The notes: generated by a model from the sequence alone, not told the origin. Shown: positions 27,742-36,851, counted from the first letter of the stretch. The stretch is DNA of 64,000 bases from Kutzneria sp. CA-103260 (GCF_018263855.1 NZ_CP073318.1:1302001-1366000), one strand, 5' to 3'. A program made the numbers and translations.

Positions 27742-28596
27742 ATGAGCGATGTCGAGGCGTTGACCGCGTTGACCGCGTTGACCGACGGGGACCGCCGGCG
27801 GGCGCGGGAGTTGGCCGCCGGCGGTTCTTCCTTGTTGGCCCGGCATTTGACGGCCTATTTGGACAACGAGGCCGCCGGTTCGGTGTATGACCAGCCGGCG
27901 GCGTTCGAGGCTTTCATCGGCGGTGGTGGCAATGTCGGCCTGTACGCGGCTGTCGAGGACGCCCTGGCGGCGCAGTACCGGTCGGTGACCCCGGCCCGGT
28001 TGGCCGACATCGGCTGCGGCGACGGCCGGGTTGTGCGCAATGCCATAGCGGTTAGCGGACATCTGCCGGATTCGCTGACGTTGATCGAGCCCTCACCGGC
28101 GTTGTTGGCCGAGGCGGTGCGGGACTTGACGCCGACGCACGCCTACGCCGGCACCGTGCAGTCGTTCCTGTCCGAAGTGGACGACTCGTTCGACCTGATC
28201 GAGTCGACCTTCGCCATGCACACCATCCCGCACGAAGAGCGCACGGAAGTCCTTGCCCGGCTGCGGGAACGGACTTCGGGGCTGGTGATCGTCGACTTCG
28301 ACGTGCCGGCGGTGGAGCACGGTGGGCCGGCGCACCTGCGCTTCCTCGCCGAGACCTACGAGCGCGGCCTGTCCGAGTACGGACCGGACCGGGACCTGGT
28401 CGCCGGCGGCTTCCTCATGCCCGTCCTGGTCGGGCAGCTGACGCCCGGGGCGCGGCGGGTGACCTGGGAACAGCCGGCCGCCCAGTGGCGGTCGCAACTG
28501 GAAAAGGCCGGCTACCAGGACGTTTCCGTCGTGCCGCTGCACGACTACTGGTCCTCGCCGGCCTTTCTGCTGACGGCTCGGTCCGGCGGCGCCTGA
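27742..28596 (+). CDS. Class I SAM-dependent methyltransferase
   Basis: 284 residues from ATG 27742. The SAM-binding motif I is LADIGCGDGRVVRNA, followed by LTLIEPSPALLAEAV (motif II acid) and DLIESTFAMHTIPHEER (post-motif region). Codons 6-14 are encoded by three perfect tandem copies of GCGTTGACC (27757-27783, giving ALTALTALT), a potential slippage site. The stop codon lies in the loop of the terminator hairpin at 28581-28608. The substrate is unknown and no pathway partner is adjacent. Confidence 0.82.
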   Translation: MSDVEALTALTALTDGDRRRARELAAGGSSLLARHLTAYLDNEAAGSVYDQPAAFEAFIGGGGNVGLYAAVEDALAAQYRSVTPARLADIGCGDGRVVRNAIAVSGHLPDSLTLIEPSPALLAEAVRDLTPTHAYAGTVQSFLSEVDDSFDLIESTFAMHTIPHEERTEVLARLRERTSGLVIVDFDVPAVEHGGPAHLRFLAETYERGLSEYGPDRDLVAGGFLMPVLVGQLTPGARRVTWEQPAAQWRSQLEKAGYQDVSVVPLHDYWSSPAFLLTARSGGA

Positions 28597-28608
28597 GCGC
28601 CGCCGGAC
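28581..28608. terminator. Bidirectional terminator hairpin spanning the methyltransferase stop
   Basis: A perfect 12-bp stem, GTCCGGCGGCGC (28581-28592) with GCGCCGCCGGAC (28597-28608), has the tetraloop CTGA, which contains the methyltransferase stop codon. It lies between convergent genes, 9 bp from the end of the GH2 gene. There is no T tract, as is usual in high-GC actinomycetes. Confidence 0.75.
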
Positions 28609-28616
28609 CTGCGCGA

Positions 28617-31379
28617 TCAGGCGTTCACGTCGAACTTGCCGACGTTCCAACCACTCAGGCTGACCACCGGGGTGGCGCCCTTGAGGTCGCTGGACTTCCA
28701 CGTGACGGTCAGGGTCTGCGACTCGCTGGGCCACAACGTGATGTCGTTGTCGTCCCACAGGGTCGAGGTCACCTGGTTGTCACCGGGCTGCTCGGCGCCG
28801 CCCACGGTGCCGCGCCGCACGTCGGCCCGCAGGAAGAAGCCCACGGTCGAGGTGGTCGAGGTGTTGGTCACCGTCACCTTGGTGACCCGGTCCGCGCCGT
28901 CCGGCCCGGCCGCCGAGGTGGTGCTGGCGGTGGCCGAGACCTTGGCCTGGGCCAACGACTTCAGGCCGGTCAGGTCGGCGTAGGAGGACATTGTGGCCTG
29001 CGGGTTGCCCAGCGTGGACGACCAGTTCACGCTGTCCTGCTTGCTGGTCGGCTCCCAGTACACGTTGCGGTCGACGATCTGGTTGTTCTGCTTGACCAGC
29101 AGCTCGACGAAGTACACGTTGTTGGGCGCGCTGGTCGGCACCTTCGGCTTAACCACCGAGTTTCGCACTTGCTGCGGCGTCAGGGAAAGGCCGTTGACGC
29201 CCTGGTCGTCGAGGACCTTGCCGTTGGTGTCGTAGACCTTGGCCTCCACCGACACGTTGCCCTGGGTGCTGCCGGTCAGGTTGTCCAGGGTCACCGTGTT
29301 GTTGTCGATGGCGAACAGCGCGTGCAGCGACTGGTTGGCCTTCTTCGCGCCGAAGAAGCTGCCGGCCTGGTCACCGTCGTAGTTGTAGAGGTCCCACAGC
29401 AGCGTCGGCCAGCCCTTGTTGGCCTGCCAGTAGATCGTGCCGGTGGCCGGGGCCTCGGCGTTGGTCGAGTGGTCCATGAACGCCTCGAACTGGGCGCGGG
29501 TGTTCTCGTAGTTCTGCACCTGCGCCTCCTCGACATAGGAGGCCAGGTCGGACCACTTGCCGTAGCGGTTGGTCAGCGCCGTGTCGAAGGTGTACAGCGT
29601 GCCGAACTTGTAGCCGCCGTGCCCGGTCTCGTAGTTGGCGTGGTACTGGTTGAAACTCGGGTTCTGCCACAGGTTCGACTGGTCCGAGGCGGACAGGAAG
29701 CGGTTGATCGAGTCCAGCGTCGGCACCGTGTCGCCGGCGCTCTCCTCGCTGTCGAAGCCCCACGAGCCGCCCGCGTTGGTCCGGTCGTCGCCGCTGTCGT
29801 AGTGGCTGGTGTCGTACCAGTAGTTCGGCGGCACGTAGTCGTACGGGCCCTCCTTCTCGCCGGAGGCCCCCAGCTGCGGGCTGCTCTTGTACTCGGCCGA
29901 GGAGATGACCGGCTGGCTGAAGTCGGCCGCCTTGAAGCCGTTGAGCTCGGCGGTCTCCACCTTGGCGCTGGGCTCGTTGTCGCTCCAGCTGTAGGTGAAC
30001 ACGCTGGGGTGGTCGCGCTCGTTCTCGCCGATGGTCTGCGCGGACAGCGTGAGCAGGTTCAGCGTGGCGGTGTCGGTGGTCGGCGTCTCCCAGAAGTCGC
30101 AGCACTGCTGGCCGGAGTCGATCAGCATGCCGGCCCGGTCCATCTGCTGGAAGAAGTCGTCCGGCGGCAGGTGGCCCTCCAGCCGGATCACGTTGAGCCC
30201 CATGTTCTTCAGCAGCGCGATCTGCCGGGCCACGTCGGCCGAGTCGTAGCGCAGGAACAGGTCCGGCGCGAAACCGCCGCCGCGCACGACGAACGGCTGG
30301 CCGTTGACCGAGTACTGGCGGACGCCGTCCGGCGCGCTCGCCGACTTGCCGACCAGCGCGGTGGTGATGGTGCGGATGCCGAACTGCTCGTGCGTGCTGT
30401 TGCCGCCGGTGACGGTCGTGTCCACTGTGTACAGCGGCTGCGCGCCCATCTGGTAGGGCCACCAGACCTGCGGGTGCGAGATGGTCTGCACCGGGAAGGT
30501 GACCGTGGTCTTGCCGTGCGCGGGCACCGTGACGTTCTGGCTCACCGTGATCGGCGTGCCGCCGGACGGGGGAGTGATGGTCGCGGTCGCGGTGCCGGTC
30601 TGGCTGGACCCGCTGCCGTTGCTGACATCGGCCTTCACCGTCAGCTTGGAGCTGCTCAGGTCGGTGGCGTTGCTCTGCACCACGTGGGCGTTGCCGACCG
30701 ACAGGCCGCCGGCCACCAGCAGCTGGACCGGGAACTGGATGCCGGTGTTGTTGTCCGGCGGCAGCTGGTTCCAGTCCACGTCGTCCAGCGTCAGCATCTT
30801 GGACGGGTCGTTCGGGTACACCTCGACGGCCAGCGAGTTGGCGCCCGACTTGAGCACACTGCTGACGTCGAAGGTGAACTTGGTGTAGGCGCCGGTGACC
30901 GTCGAGGAGGTGGCGAGCTCCTTGCCGTCCACCCAGACGTCGGCCTTGCCGACCACGCCGTTGACCACCAGCGAGGCTGTCTGGCCGGCGGCCAGCGAGG
31001 CGTCGAAGTCGGTGCGGAACCACCACGGGGTGGCGAACTGGGCGGTGGTCACCGGGCCCGAGTTCTTCTTCTGCGTGCCGAAGCAGGTCTTCATGTTGTC
31101 GGCGACGAAGACGTCTGCGCACTTGTTGTTCTGCAGCAGCGCCGTGATCTCCGTGCCGGGGGCCCCGGCGTCGTCCGGACGCACCTTCAGCCAGCTCGAC
31201 GTGTCGAAGCCGGGGGTGGATATCTTCGCGCCACCCTGCGTCGCGGTCGCGCTGGTGAGCACCGTCCAGCCGGCGGTGCCCAGGGTGGTCAGGCCCGGTG
31301 GGGCGGCGGCCGCGCTGGTGGGCAACGGCGCCACCAGCGTGAGCGCGGTGCCGAGCACCACGCCGATGACTCGCTTCAT
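28617..31379 (-). CDS. csxA: GH2 exo-beta-D-glucosaminidase (CsxA-like)
   Basis: 920 residues from ATG 31379, with GAGGAG upstream. A signal peptide (VIGVVLGTALTLVAPLPTSAAA) marks it as secreted. Domains follow the GH2 order: an N-terminal jelly-roll (WWFRTDFDASLAAGQ, VWVDGKELATS), an immunoglobulin-like domain, the TIM barrel (FVVRGGGFAPDLFLR, MGLNVIRLEGH) and C-terminal beta domains. Glu545 in FDSEESAG lies almost exactly where Amycolatopsis orientalis CsxA has its nucleophile Glu541, and Asp467 in SWSDNEP matches the acid/base region near CsxA Asp469. The enzyme should release glucosamine from the non-reducing end of chitosan oligomers. A CsnR-type operator lies upstream (31453-31465). Confidence 0.88.
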   Translation of the reverse strand: MKRVIGVVLGTALTLVAPLPTSAAAAPPGLTTLGTAGWTVLTSATATQGGAKISTPGFDTSSWLKVRPDDAGAPGTEITALLQNNKCADVFVADNMKTCFGTQKKNSGPVTTAQFATPWWFRTDFDASLAAGQTASLVVNGVVGKADVWVDGKELATSSTVTGAYTKFTFDVSSVLKSGANSLAVEVYPNDPSKMLTLDDVDWNQLPPDNNTGIQFPVQLLVAGGLSVGNAHVVQSNATDLSSSKLTVKADVSNGSGSSQTGTATATITPPSGGTPITVSQNVTVPAHGKTTVTFPVQTISHPQVWWPYQMGAQPLYTVDTTVTGGNSTHEQFGIRTITTALVGKSASAPDGVRQYSVNGQPFVVRGGGFAPDLFLRYDSADVARQIALLKNMGLNVIRLEGHLPPDDFFQQMDRAGMLIDSGQQCCDFWETPTTDTATLNLLTLSAQTIGENERDHPSVFTYSWSDNEPSAKVETAELNGFKAADFSQPVISSAEYKSSPQLGASGEKEGPYDYVPPNYWYDTSHYDSGDDRTNAGGSWGFDSEESAGDTVPTLDSINRFLSASDQSNLWQNPSFNQYHANYETGHGGYKFGTLYTFDTALTNRYGKWSDLASYVEEAQVQNYENTRAQFEAFMDHSTNAEAPATGTIYWQANKGWPTLLWDLYNYDGDQAGSFFGAKKANQSLHALFAIDNNTVTLDNLTGSTQGNVSVEAKVYDTNGKVLDDQGVNGLSLTPQQVRNSVVKPKVPTSAPNNVYFVELLVKQNNQIVDRNVYWEPTSKQDSVNWSSTLGNPQATMSSYADLTGLKSLAQAKVSATASTTSAAGPDGADRVTKVTVTNTSTTSTVGFFLRADVRRGTVGGAEQPGDNQVTSTLWDDNDITLWPSESQTLTVTWKSSDLKGATPVVSLSGWNVGKFDVNA

Positions 31380-31450
31380 TAGGTCGGCTCCTCGCGGACG
31401 ACGTGACATGGGCGAGCGGCGGTGGCGGCGGTCCGCTGCTTGGCTCAGTA

Positions 31451-31466
31451 TTAGTAAAGTTTCCTA
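31451..31466. promoter_or_regulatory. CsnR-type (ROK repressor) operator upstream of the GH2 gene
   Basis: AGTAAAGTTTCCT (31453-31465) differs by one base from the palindrome AGGAAAGTTTCCT that, as I recall, is bound by CsnR, the chitosanase repressor of Streptomyces. It sits about 75 bp upstream of a predicted chitosan-oligomer hydrolase, in an AT-rich patch. On the minus strand it falls between TTTCCG and a TAATAC -10-like hexamer, a position suited to repression. No csnR-like gene is in the window. Confidence 0.6.
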
Positions 31467-31671
31467 CCTATATCGGAAACAGCCTCGCGGGTGGGTGGAT
31501 CGCTGTCAATACTCCTGCCCTGTACGACCATTTCGCCCGGTTTAGGGGTCGACCGGCTGAACGGGTCGAGTTGACCGGCTGGACGACTCCGCCGGCCCGG
31601 CGCGGTCCCGTGACGGCGTTACGGTGATCTTGGCACCGGGCGAATGATCCATAGTGGACAGAGGGGTCGGC

Positions 31672-33369
31672 GTGAGCGACTACGAGATCGGCCGCAGGAG
31701 ACTGTTGCGGGGCTTCGGCCTCACCGCCGCGGCCAGCACCGCCATGATGGCCGCCGCCGACCCGGTGCTCGGCGCGACCCTGGCCCACGACGAGCGGGTC
31801 GGCGTCACCCCGGCCACCTATCAGGCGCCGACCGGCCTGGCCAAGGACGGCGACGCCAAGTCCACCGCGCTGGCCTGGATCTCCGCGCACGCCGACGAGA
31901 TCACCGGTCTGAGCGACCGGATCTGGCAGTACGCCGAGCTCTCCCTGCGGGAATGGCAGTCCTCGCTGGCGGTCGCCGCGCTGCTGACCAAGTACGGCTT
32001 CACCGTGCAGTGGGGCGCCGGCGGCTTTCCGGCCGCGTTCGTGGCCACCTACGGGTCCGGTGGTCCGGTCATCGGATTCAACGCCGAATACGACGCCCTG
32101 CCCGGCCTGTCCCAGAAAGCCGGGTCAGGCAGCCATGATCCGCTCGTCTACAACTACGACGCCTACGGCCCCACCTACGGCGCCGGCCACGGCGACGCGC
32201 ACAACACCCTCGGCGCCGGCGGCGCGGCGGCCGCGATCGCCGTCAGCCAGGCCATCCGGGCCCAGGGGCTCAAGGCCACCGTCAAGGTTTTCGGCACCAC
32301 CGGCGAGGAACAGCTCGTCGGCAAGCCGTACATGGTGAAGGCCGGCGTCTACGACGGTCTCGACGCCTTCATGGACTGGCATCCCTTCGGTGCCACCCTG
32401 GCGTTCTGGAACACCACCAGCGCGCTCACCTCGGCCACCTTCACCTTTCTGGGGGCGGCCGGCCACGGCGCGACGCCGCTGGGCAACCGCAGCGGCCTCG
32501 ACGGCGCACTGCTCATGGCGACGATGTCCGAGTACCTGCGGGAGAAGAACGTCGCCCCGTCCGGGCGGTTCCACTACGCCGTCATCAACGGCGGCGGCGC
32601 CCCCAACGTCACGCCCGACATGTGCAGCATCTGGTTCTTCGTCCGGGAGGGCAGCCCGGCCCGGCTGAAGGTGCTCTACGACAAGATCGTCGCCTGCGCC
32701 CAGGCCGCCGCCCAGGCGTCCCAGACCCGGCTCATCCACAAGTTCCACTCGGCCACCTGGAACTCGCTGGGCAACAAGTTCGGGGCCGAGCTCATGAACG
32801 ACAACATGACCCGCATCGGGCCGCCCGTGTTCACCGAAGCCGACCAGACCCTGGCCAAGGCCGTGCAGCACGCCTTGGGCAAGCCCGAGGTCGGCCTACC
32901 CACCGGCCTGGTCCCGCTGACCCCGCCCAACCCCAACTTCGGCGGCGGCATCTCCACCGACACCGCCGACGTCTCCTGGCACGTGCCGACCGCCTCGGCC
33001 CTCGTCGCCACCTTCCCGGCCGGTGTCCCCAACCACAACTGGGGCGTCACCTCCACCGCCGCCTCCAGCATCGGCCACCAGGGCCTGCTCTCCGCCGCCC
33101 GCTACCTGGCCGCCACCGCCGTCGACCTGATCACCCAGCCGGACCTGTTGTCGCAGTTCAAGGCAGAGTTCCAGGCCCGTACCGCCGGGGTCCAGTGGCA
33201 GAGCCTCATCCCTGACGGCCAGCAGCCCCCGCTGTACGAGCCGCCGGCCGACTTCCTCGCCGCGACCGGCCAGCACTGGCCGCCGGCCGGCGTCACCTGG
33301 CCCGTGCCCGAGGTAGTGTCCCTGGAGCAGTTGGGATCCGTCGGCCCCGACCTGCCACCGGTGACGTGA
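31672..33369 (+). CDS. Tat-exported M20 amidohydrolase (AbgB-like)
   Basis: 565 residues from GTG 31672, with GAGGG 6 bases upstream. The N terminus GRRRLLRGFGLTAAASTAMM is a twin-arginine signal. The M20 peptidase core has GFNAEYDALPG, GHGDAHNTLGAGG, the catalytic glutamates in TTGEEQL, the DWHPFG histidine, a dimerisation domain with GAAGHGATPLGNRSGLDGA, and a C-terminal HNWGVTS histidine. The overall layout matches p-aminobenzoyl-glutamate hydrolase subunit AbgB. The usual metal-ligand cysteine of the HGCGHN-type motif appears as Asp here. The likely substrate is an N-acyl amino acid or amide; the actual one is unknown. A strong terminator follows. Confidence 0.82.
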   Translation: MSDYEIGRRRLLRGFGLTAAASTAMMAAADPVLGATLAHDERVGVTPATYQAPTGLAKDGDAKSTALAWISAHADEITGLSDRIWQYAELSLREWQSSLAVAALLTKYGFTVQWGAGGFPAAFVATYGSGGPVIGFNAEYDALPGLSQKAGSGSHDPLVYNYDAYGPTYGAGHGDAHNTLGAGGAAAAIAVSQAIRAQGLKATVKVFGTTGEEQLVGKPYMVKAGVYDGLDAFMDWHPFGATLAFWNTTSALTSATFTFLGAAGHGATPLGNRSGLDGALLMATMSEYLREKNVAPSGRFHYAVINGGGAPNVTPDMCSIWFFVREGSPARLKVLYDKIVACAQAAAQASQTRLIHKFHSATWNSLGNKFGAELMNDNMTRIGPPVFTEADQTLAKAVQHALGKPEVGLPTGLVPLTPPNPNFGGGISTDTADVSWHVPTASALVATFPAGVPNHNWGVTSTAASSIGHQGLLSAARYLAATAVDLITQPDLLSQFKAEFQARTAGVQWQSLIPDGQQPPLYEPPADFLAATGQHWPPAGVTWPVPEVVSLEQLGSVGPDLPPVT

Positions 33370-33373
33370 TGTC

Positions 33374-33405
33374 GTGCCCCACCGGCCGTCCGGCCGGTGG
33401 GGCAC
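33374..33405. terminator. Bidirectional terminator hairpin
   Basis: A perfect 14-bp GC-rich stem, GTGCCCCACCGGCC (33374-33387) with its complement (33392-33405) and a 4-base loop, lies between the convergent amidohydrolase and GH3 genes. Confidence 0.85.
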
Positions 33406-33411
33406 GCCCCC

Positions 33412-36400
33412 TTATGGCTGAACGGAAATCGGACTCGTGACGGCCAAACCGCCGGACAGCGGCAGGTTCCGTGACGAGTCGCCGATCAGCACCTGGTAGT
33501 TGCCGGTTCCGGCGACCCAGCCGTTGGCCGTCCACGACGCGAGGTCCCGGGCGGTCAGCGTGAACGTGACGGTGGAGCTGGCGCCGGGATTGAGCGTCAC
33601 CCGTTGGAAACCCTTGAGCTGGTGCGGTGGTTCGCCGGCCGGTCCGGGATCGCCGACGTACAGCTGGGCGACCTCGGCTCCGGCGCGGCTGCCGGTGTTG
33701 GTGACCGTGGCGGTGACGGTCGAGCGGCCGTTCACCAGCGGCCCGATGGCTAGGTTGCCGAACGAGAAGCTGGTGTACGAGAGGCCGTAACCGAAGGGGA
33801 ACAGCGGCGCGACGTTCTGCGCGTCGTACCAACGGTAGCCGACCTTGAGGCCTTCGGAGTACTGGACTGCGCCGTTCACCCCGGGCCACTGCGCCGGCGT
33901 GTTGGCCGGCACCGCGGACAGCGAGGTCGGGAAGGTGACCGGCAGCCGCCCGGACGGGTTGACGTCGCCGAACAGCAGGGCGGCGATCGCCTTGCCCCAC
34001 ACCTGCCCGTCGTAGAAGCCCTCGAACACGCCGGCGACCTGGTTCAGCCACGGCATCAGGATCGCCGCGTTGTTGTTGAGCACCACGATGGTCCGCGGAT
34101 TGGCGGCGGCCACCGCGGAGATCAGCGCGTCCTGGTTGTTGGGCAGGTTCAGCGACGTGTTGTCGGCCTCCTCGTGCCCGTAGTTGTCGCTGGCGAACAC
34201 CACCGCCACCGACGACGACCGCGCCAGGGCGACCGCGGCCGCCTGGTCGGTGCCGTCGTTGTAGCTGACCTGCGCGTTCGTGTCGGCCAACCGTTCCTGG
34301 ATGCCGATGATCGGCGTGTACGTGCCGGCGCTGGTGACGGTGCCGCTGCCGCCGCCGATGGTCTGCGCGCCGGGGCCGCCATCGACGCCGATCACCGCGA
34401 CCGAGCCGACGCTGTTGGCGTCCAAGGGAAGCACGCCGTTGTTCTTCAACAGCACCGTGCCCTCCTCGGTGCCGCGCAGGGCGACGGCGGCGTGCGCGGG
34501 CGTGGTGACGATGGCGTCGCGGGCTCCGGAGGGCGCCTTGTCGAACAGGCCGAACCGGAACATCTGGGTCAGCACGCGGGACACCATGGTGTCCACAGTG
34601 GACTGACTGACCTGCCCGTTCTGCACGGCCTGGATGAGATAGTCGGCGTAGTAGTAGCCGCCGGGCATCTCCACGGTCAGGCCGGCGTTGGCCGACTCGA
34701 CGGTGGAGTGGATCGCGCCCCAGTCGGAGGTGACGAACCCGGTGAAGCCGGCCTGCTGGTAGAGCCCGGTGTTCAGGATCGCCGGATTCTGGCACGACGG
34801 CTCGCCGTTGACGTTGCTGTAGGCGCACATCACCGCCGCCGCCCCGCCCTGCTCGATCGAGGTCTGGAACGCCGGTAGGTAGATCTCCTGCAGGGTCCGG
34901 GAATCCACGTCGATGGTGCCGGCCGGCTGCTCGATGTTGTACGCCGCCGCGTGCTTGACCTCGGCCAGCACGCCCTGGCCCTGGATGCCGGCGACGTCGG
35001 CCGCGCCCATCTGCCCGGACAGGTACGGGTCCTCGCCGAACGTTTCGAACGCCCGGCCCCAGCGCGGATCCCGCACGATGTTGACCGTCGGCCCGAGCGA
35101 CACGTTCACGCCCTTGGCGGCGAACTCCTGGCCGACCGCCGCCCCGTACTGCTGCTCGTAGTCGGTGTCGAAGGTCGCCGCCGACACCAGGCCGGACGGC
35201 ATCTGTGTGACACCGCCGAGCCCGTCGCCGACGCCGGCCGGGCCGTCCTGGAAGTTGACGTCCGGGATGCACAGCGCCGGAATGCCGTAGATCTTGCCGA
35301 TGTAGTCGGGGGCGTCGGTGCCGTGCAGAATGGACACCTTCTGCGCCAACGACATCTGGCCCATCACCTGGGCGACGCGGGTCGCCGTCGGGTTGGTGTT
35401 GTTCAGCCACGGGCAGTTGCCCGGGGCTGGCTGGGTCGGCGGCGGCGGGATGGTCGCGGTCACGCCGCCGACCGTGTAGACCTCGAACTCCCAGAGGGCG
35501 TAGCCGTACGCCGTCGCGCGGCCGGTGCCGTACATGCGGATGTACCGGCCGGTTCCGGTCACGGTGAGCGTTTGTGTGCCACCGGTGCCGGTGGTGGTGC
35601 TGTAGATGGGGTTCCAGGTGGTGCCGTTGTCGGAGACCTGGATCTGGAACGCCGACGCGAAGGCGTTCTCCCAGCGCAGCACCACCTTGCACACCGGCAG
35701 GCTGGCCCCGAGGTCCACCTGGAGCCACTGCGGGTCGCTGTAGGCGCTGGACCAGCGGGTGATGCTGCTGCCGTCCACCGCGTACGGCGCGGAGTAGCCG
35801 GGGTCGTTGTCCTGAATGGACGATGCCGTGGCCGGATGCCCCAGCGCCGCGTTGTTGTTGCCACAGTTGCCATCGCCGCCGGAGCCGCTGCCGCCGGTGC
35901 GGATCTGGAATTCCCACAGCGAGTAGCCGTAGCCGGTGGCCCGTGCGGTGCCGTACATCCGGACATACCGGCCGGTTCCGCTCAGGGCGAGCGTTTGCGT
36001 GCCGCCGGTGCCGGTCGTGGTGGTGTAGATGGGGTTCCAGGTGGTGCCGTTATCGGAGACCTGGATCTGGAACGCCGTGGCGTATGCCGTCTCCCACTGC
36101 ACCACGACCTGGCAGATCGTCACGCTGGAGCCGAGGTCGACCTGGAGCCATTGCGGGTCGGAAGCCGCGCTGGACCATCGTGTGCCGGGATCGCCGTCGA
36201 CGGCCGCGGCCGCCGGTGTGCCGGCGTTCTCCGTCGAGGACGCGGTCGCCGGCCGGTCGAGGGCGGCATTGGTCGTGCCGCAGGAGGATCCGCCGCTACC
36301 GGCCGTGCCGAAGGCCTGGAACTCCCACAGCGAGTAGCCGTAGCCGGTGGCCCGCGCGGTGCCGTACATCCGGACATACCGGCCGGTTCCGGTCACGGTG

Positions 36401-36798
36401 AGCGTTTGTGTGCCGCCGGTGCCGGTGGTGGTGCTGTAGATCGGATTCCACGTCGATCCGTCGTTGGAGACCTGGATCTGGAACGCGGTGGCGTAGGCCG
36501 TCTCCCATTGCAGGACGACTCGGGTGATCGAGGCCGTCGCGCCCAGATCGACCTGGAGCCACTGGGGATCGGCCGCCGCGCTCGACCATCGGGTGCCGCT
36601 GTCGCCGTCGACGGCCGCCGACGCCGGTGTGCCGGCGTTCTCGGTCGACGACGCCGAGGCCGGTTTGCCCTGGGAGAGCAGCGAATCGGCCGCGTTGGCC
36701 CGGACCGCGCCGCCGAACAGGGCCAGTGCCAGCGACGCGACCAGGGCCAGCGGAATCATGGGGGAGCGCTCTCCGAGACGGAGTCTTCGGGACCGCAT
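33412..36798 (-). CDS. GH3 beta-glucosidase with three N-terminal F5/8 type C (CBM32-like) domains
   Basis: 1128 residues from ATG 36798, with GAAGGAG upstream. A signal peptide (IPLALVASLALALFGGAVRANA) comes first. Three closely similar discoidin/CBM32 domains follow at about 38-165, 172-310 and 315-447, each with ATASSxEN, TRWSS, DPQWLQVDLG, FQIQVSDNGTTWNPI and GYGYSLWEF-type motifs. The GH3 module has the nucleophile Asp692 in FVTSDWGAIHS, then the C-terminal alpha/beta domain and a fibronectin-III-like end (FPFGYGLSYTSF, VAQLYVGDP). It is predicted to be a secreted, polysaccharide-anchored beta-glucosidase or related exo-glycosidase. Two CebR/LacI-type operators flank its start. Confidence 0.9.
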   Translation of the reverse strand: MRSRRLRLGERSPMIPLALVASLALALFGGAVRANAADSLLSQGKPASASSTENAGTPASAAVDGDSGTRWSSAAADPQWLQVDLGATASITRVVLQWETAYATAFQIQVSNDGSTWNPIYSTTTGTGGTQTLTVTGTGRYVRMYGTARATGYGYSLWEFQAFGTAGSGGSSCGTTNAALDRPATASSTENAGTPAAAAVDGDPGTRWSSAASDPQWLQVDLGSSVTICQVVVQWETAYATAFQIQVSDNGTTWNPIYTTTTGTGGTQTLALSGTGRYVRMYGTARATGYGYSLWEFQIRTGGSGSGGDGNCGNNNAALGHPATASSIQDNDPGYSAPYAVDGSSITRWSSAYSDPQWLQVDLGASLPVCKVVLRWENAFASAFQIQVSDNGTTWNPIYSTTTGTGGTQTLTVTGTGRYIRMYGTGRATAYGYALWEFEVYTVGGVTATIPPPPTQPAPGNCPWLNNTNPTATRVAQVMGQMSLAQKVSILHGTDAPDYIGKIYGIPALCIPDVNFQDGPAGVGDGLGGVTQMPSGLVSAATFDTDYEQQYGAAVGQEFAAKGVNVSLGPTVNIVRDPRWGRAFETFGEDPYLSGQMGAADVAGIQGQGVLAEVKHAAAYNIEQPAGTIDVDSRTLQEIYLPAFQTSIEQGGAAAVMCAYSNVNGEPSCQNPAILNTGLYQQAGFTGFVTSDWGAIHSTVESANAGLTVEMPGGYYYADYLIQAVQNGQVSQSTVDTMVSRVLTQMFRFGLFDKAPSGARDAIVTTPAHAAVALRGTEEGTVLLKNNGVLPLDANSVGSVAVIGVDGGPGAQTIGGGSGTVTSAGTYTPIIGIQERLADTNAQVSYNDGTDQAAAVALARSSSVAVVFASDNYGHEEADNTSLNLPNNQDALISAVAAANPRTIVVLNNNAAILMPWLNQVAGVFEGFYDGQVWGKAIAALLFGDVNPSGRLPVTFPTSLSAVPANTPAQWPGVNGAVQYSEGLKVGYRWYDAQNVAPLFPFGYGLSYTSFSFGNLAIGPLVNGRSTVTATVTNTGSRAGAEVAQLYVGDPGPAGEPPHQLKGFQRVTLNPGASSTVTFTLTARDLASWTANGWVAGTGNYQVLIGDSSRNLPLSGGLAVTSPISVQP
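35480..36680 (-). repeat. Three tandem domain-encoding repeats (F5/8 type C) within the GH3 gene
   Basis: DNA encoding the three binding domains is itself strongly repeated: stretches encoding TTTGTGGTQTL, GRYVRMYGTARATGYGYSLWEF and SDNGTTWNPIY recur almost base for base in all three. This indicates recent tandem duplication or gene conversion and makes the region prone to recombination. Confidence 0.8.
36761..36774. promoter_or_regulatory. CebR/LacI-type box inside the GH3 start region
   Basis: GGGGAGCGCTCTCC overlaps codons near the start of the GH3 gene and resembles the cellobiose repressor (CebR) consensus TGGGAGCGCTCCCA. It is 78 bp from the perfect palindrome upstream, so a LacI-family repressor could bind both. 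Confidence 0.5.
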
Positions 36799-36851
36799 GC
36801 GAGCTCCTTCGGGTGCAGGGGGAACCGAGGAAGGGGAGCGCCCGGCAGGGT

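Noticed and set aside
28485..31382. 965-codon open frame opposite the GH2 gene
   Set aside because: Its translation is Val/Gly/Arg-rich shadow sequence; the GH2 frame has a signal peptide and active-site motifs.
33293..35917. Long open frame antiparallel-shifted within the GH3 gene
   Set aside because: Composition is Arg/Gly/Pro-rich without domains, while the alternative frame gives clear GH3 and F5/8 motifs.
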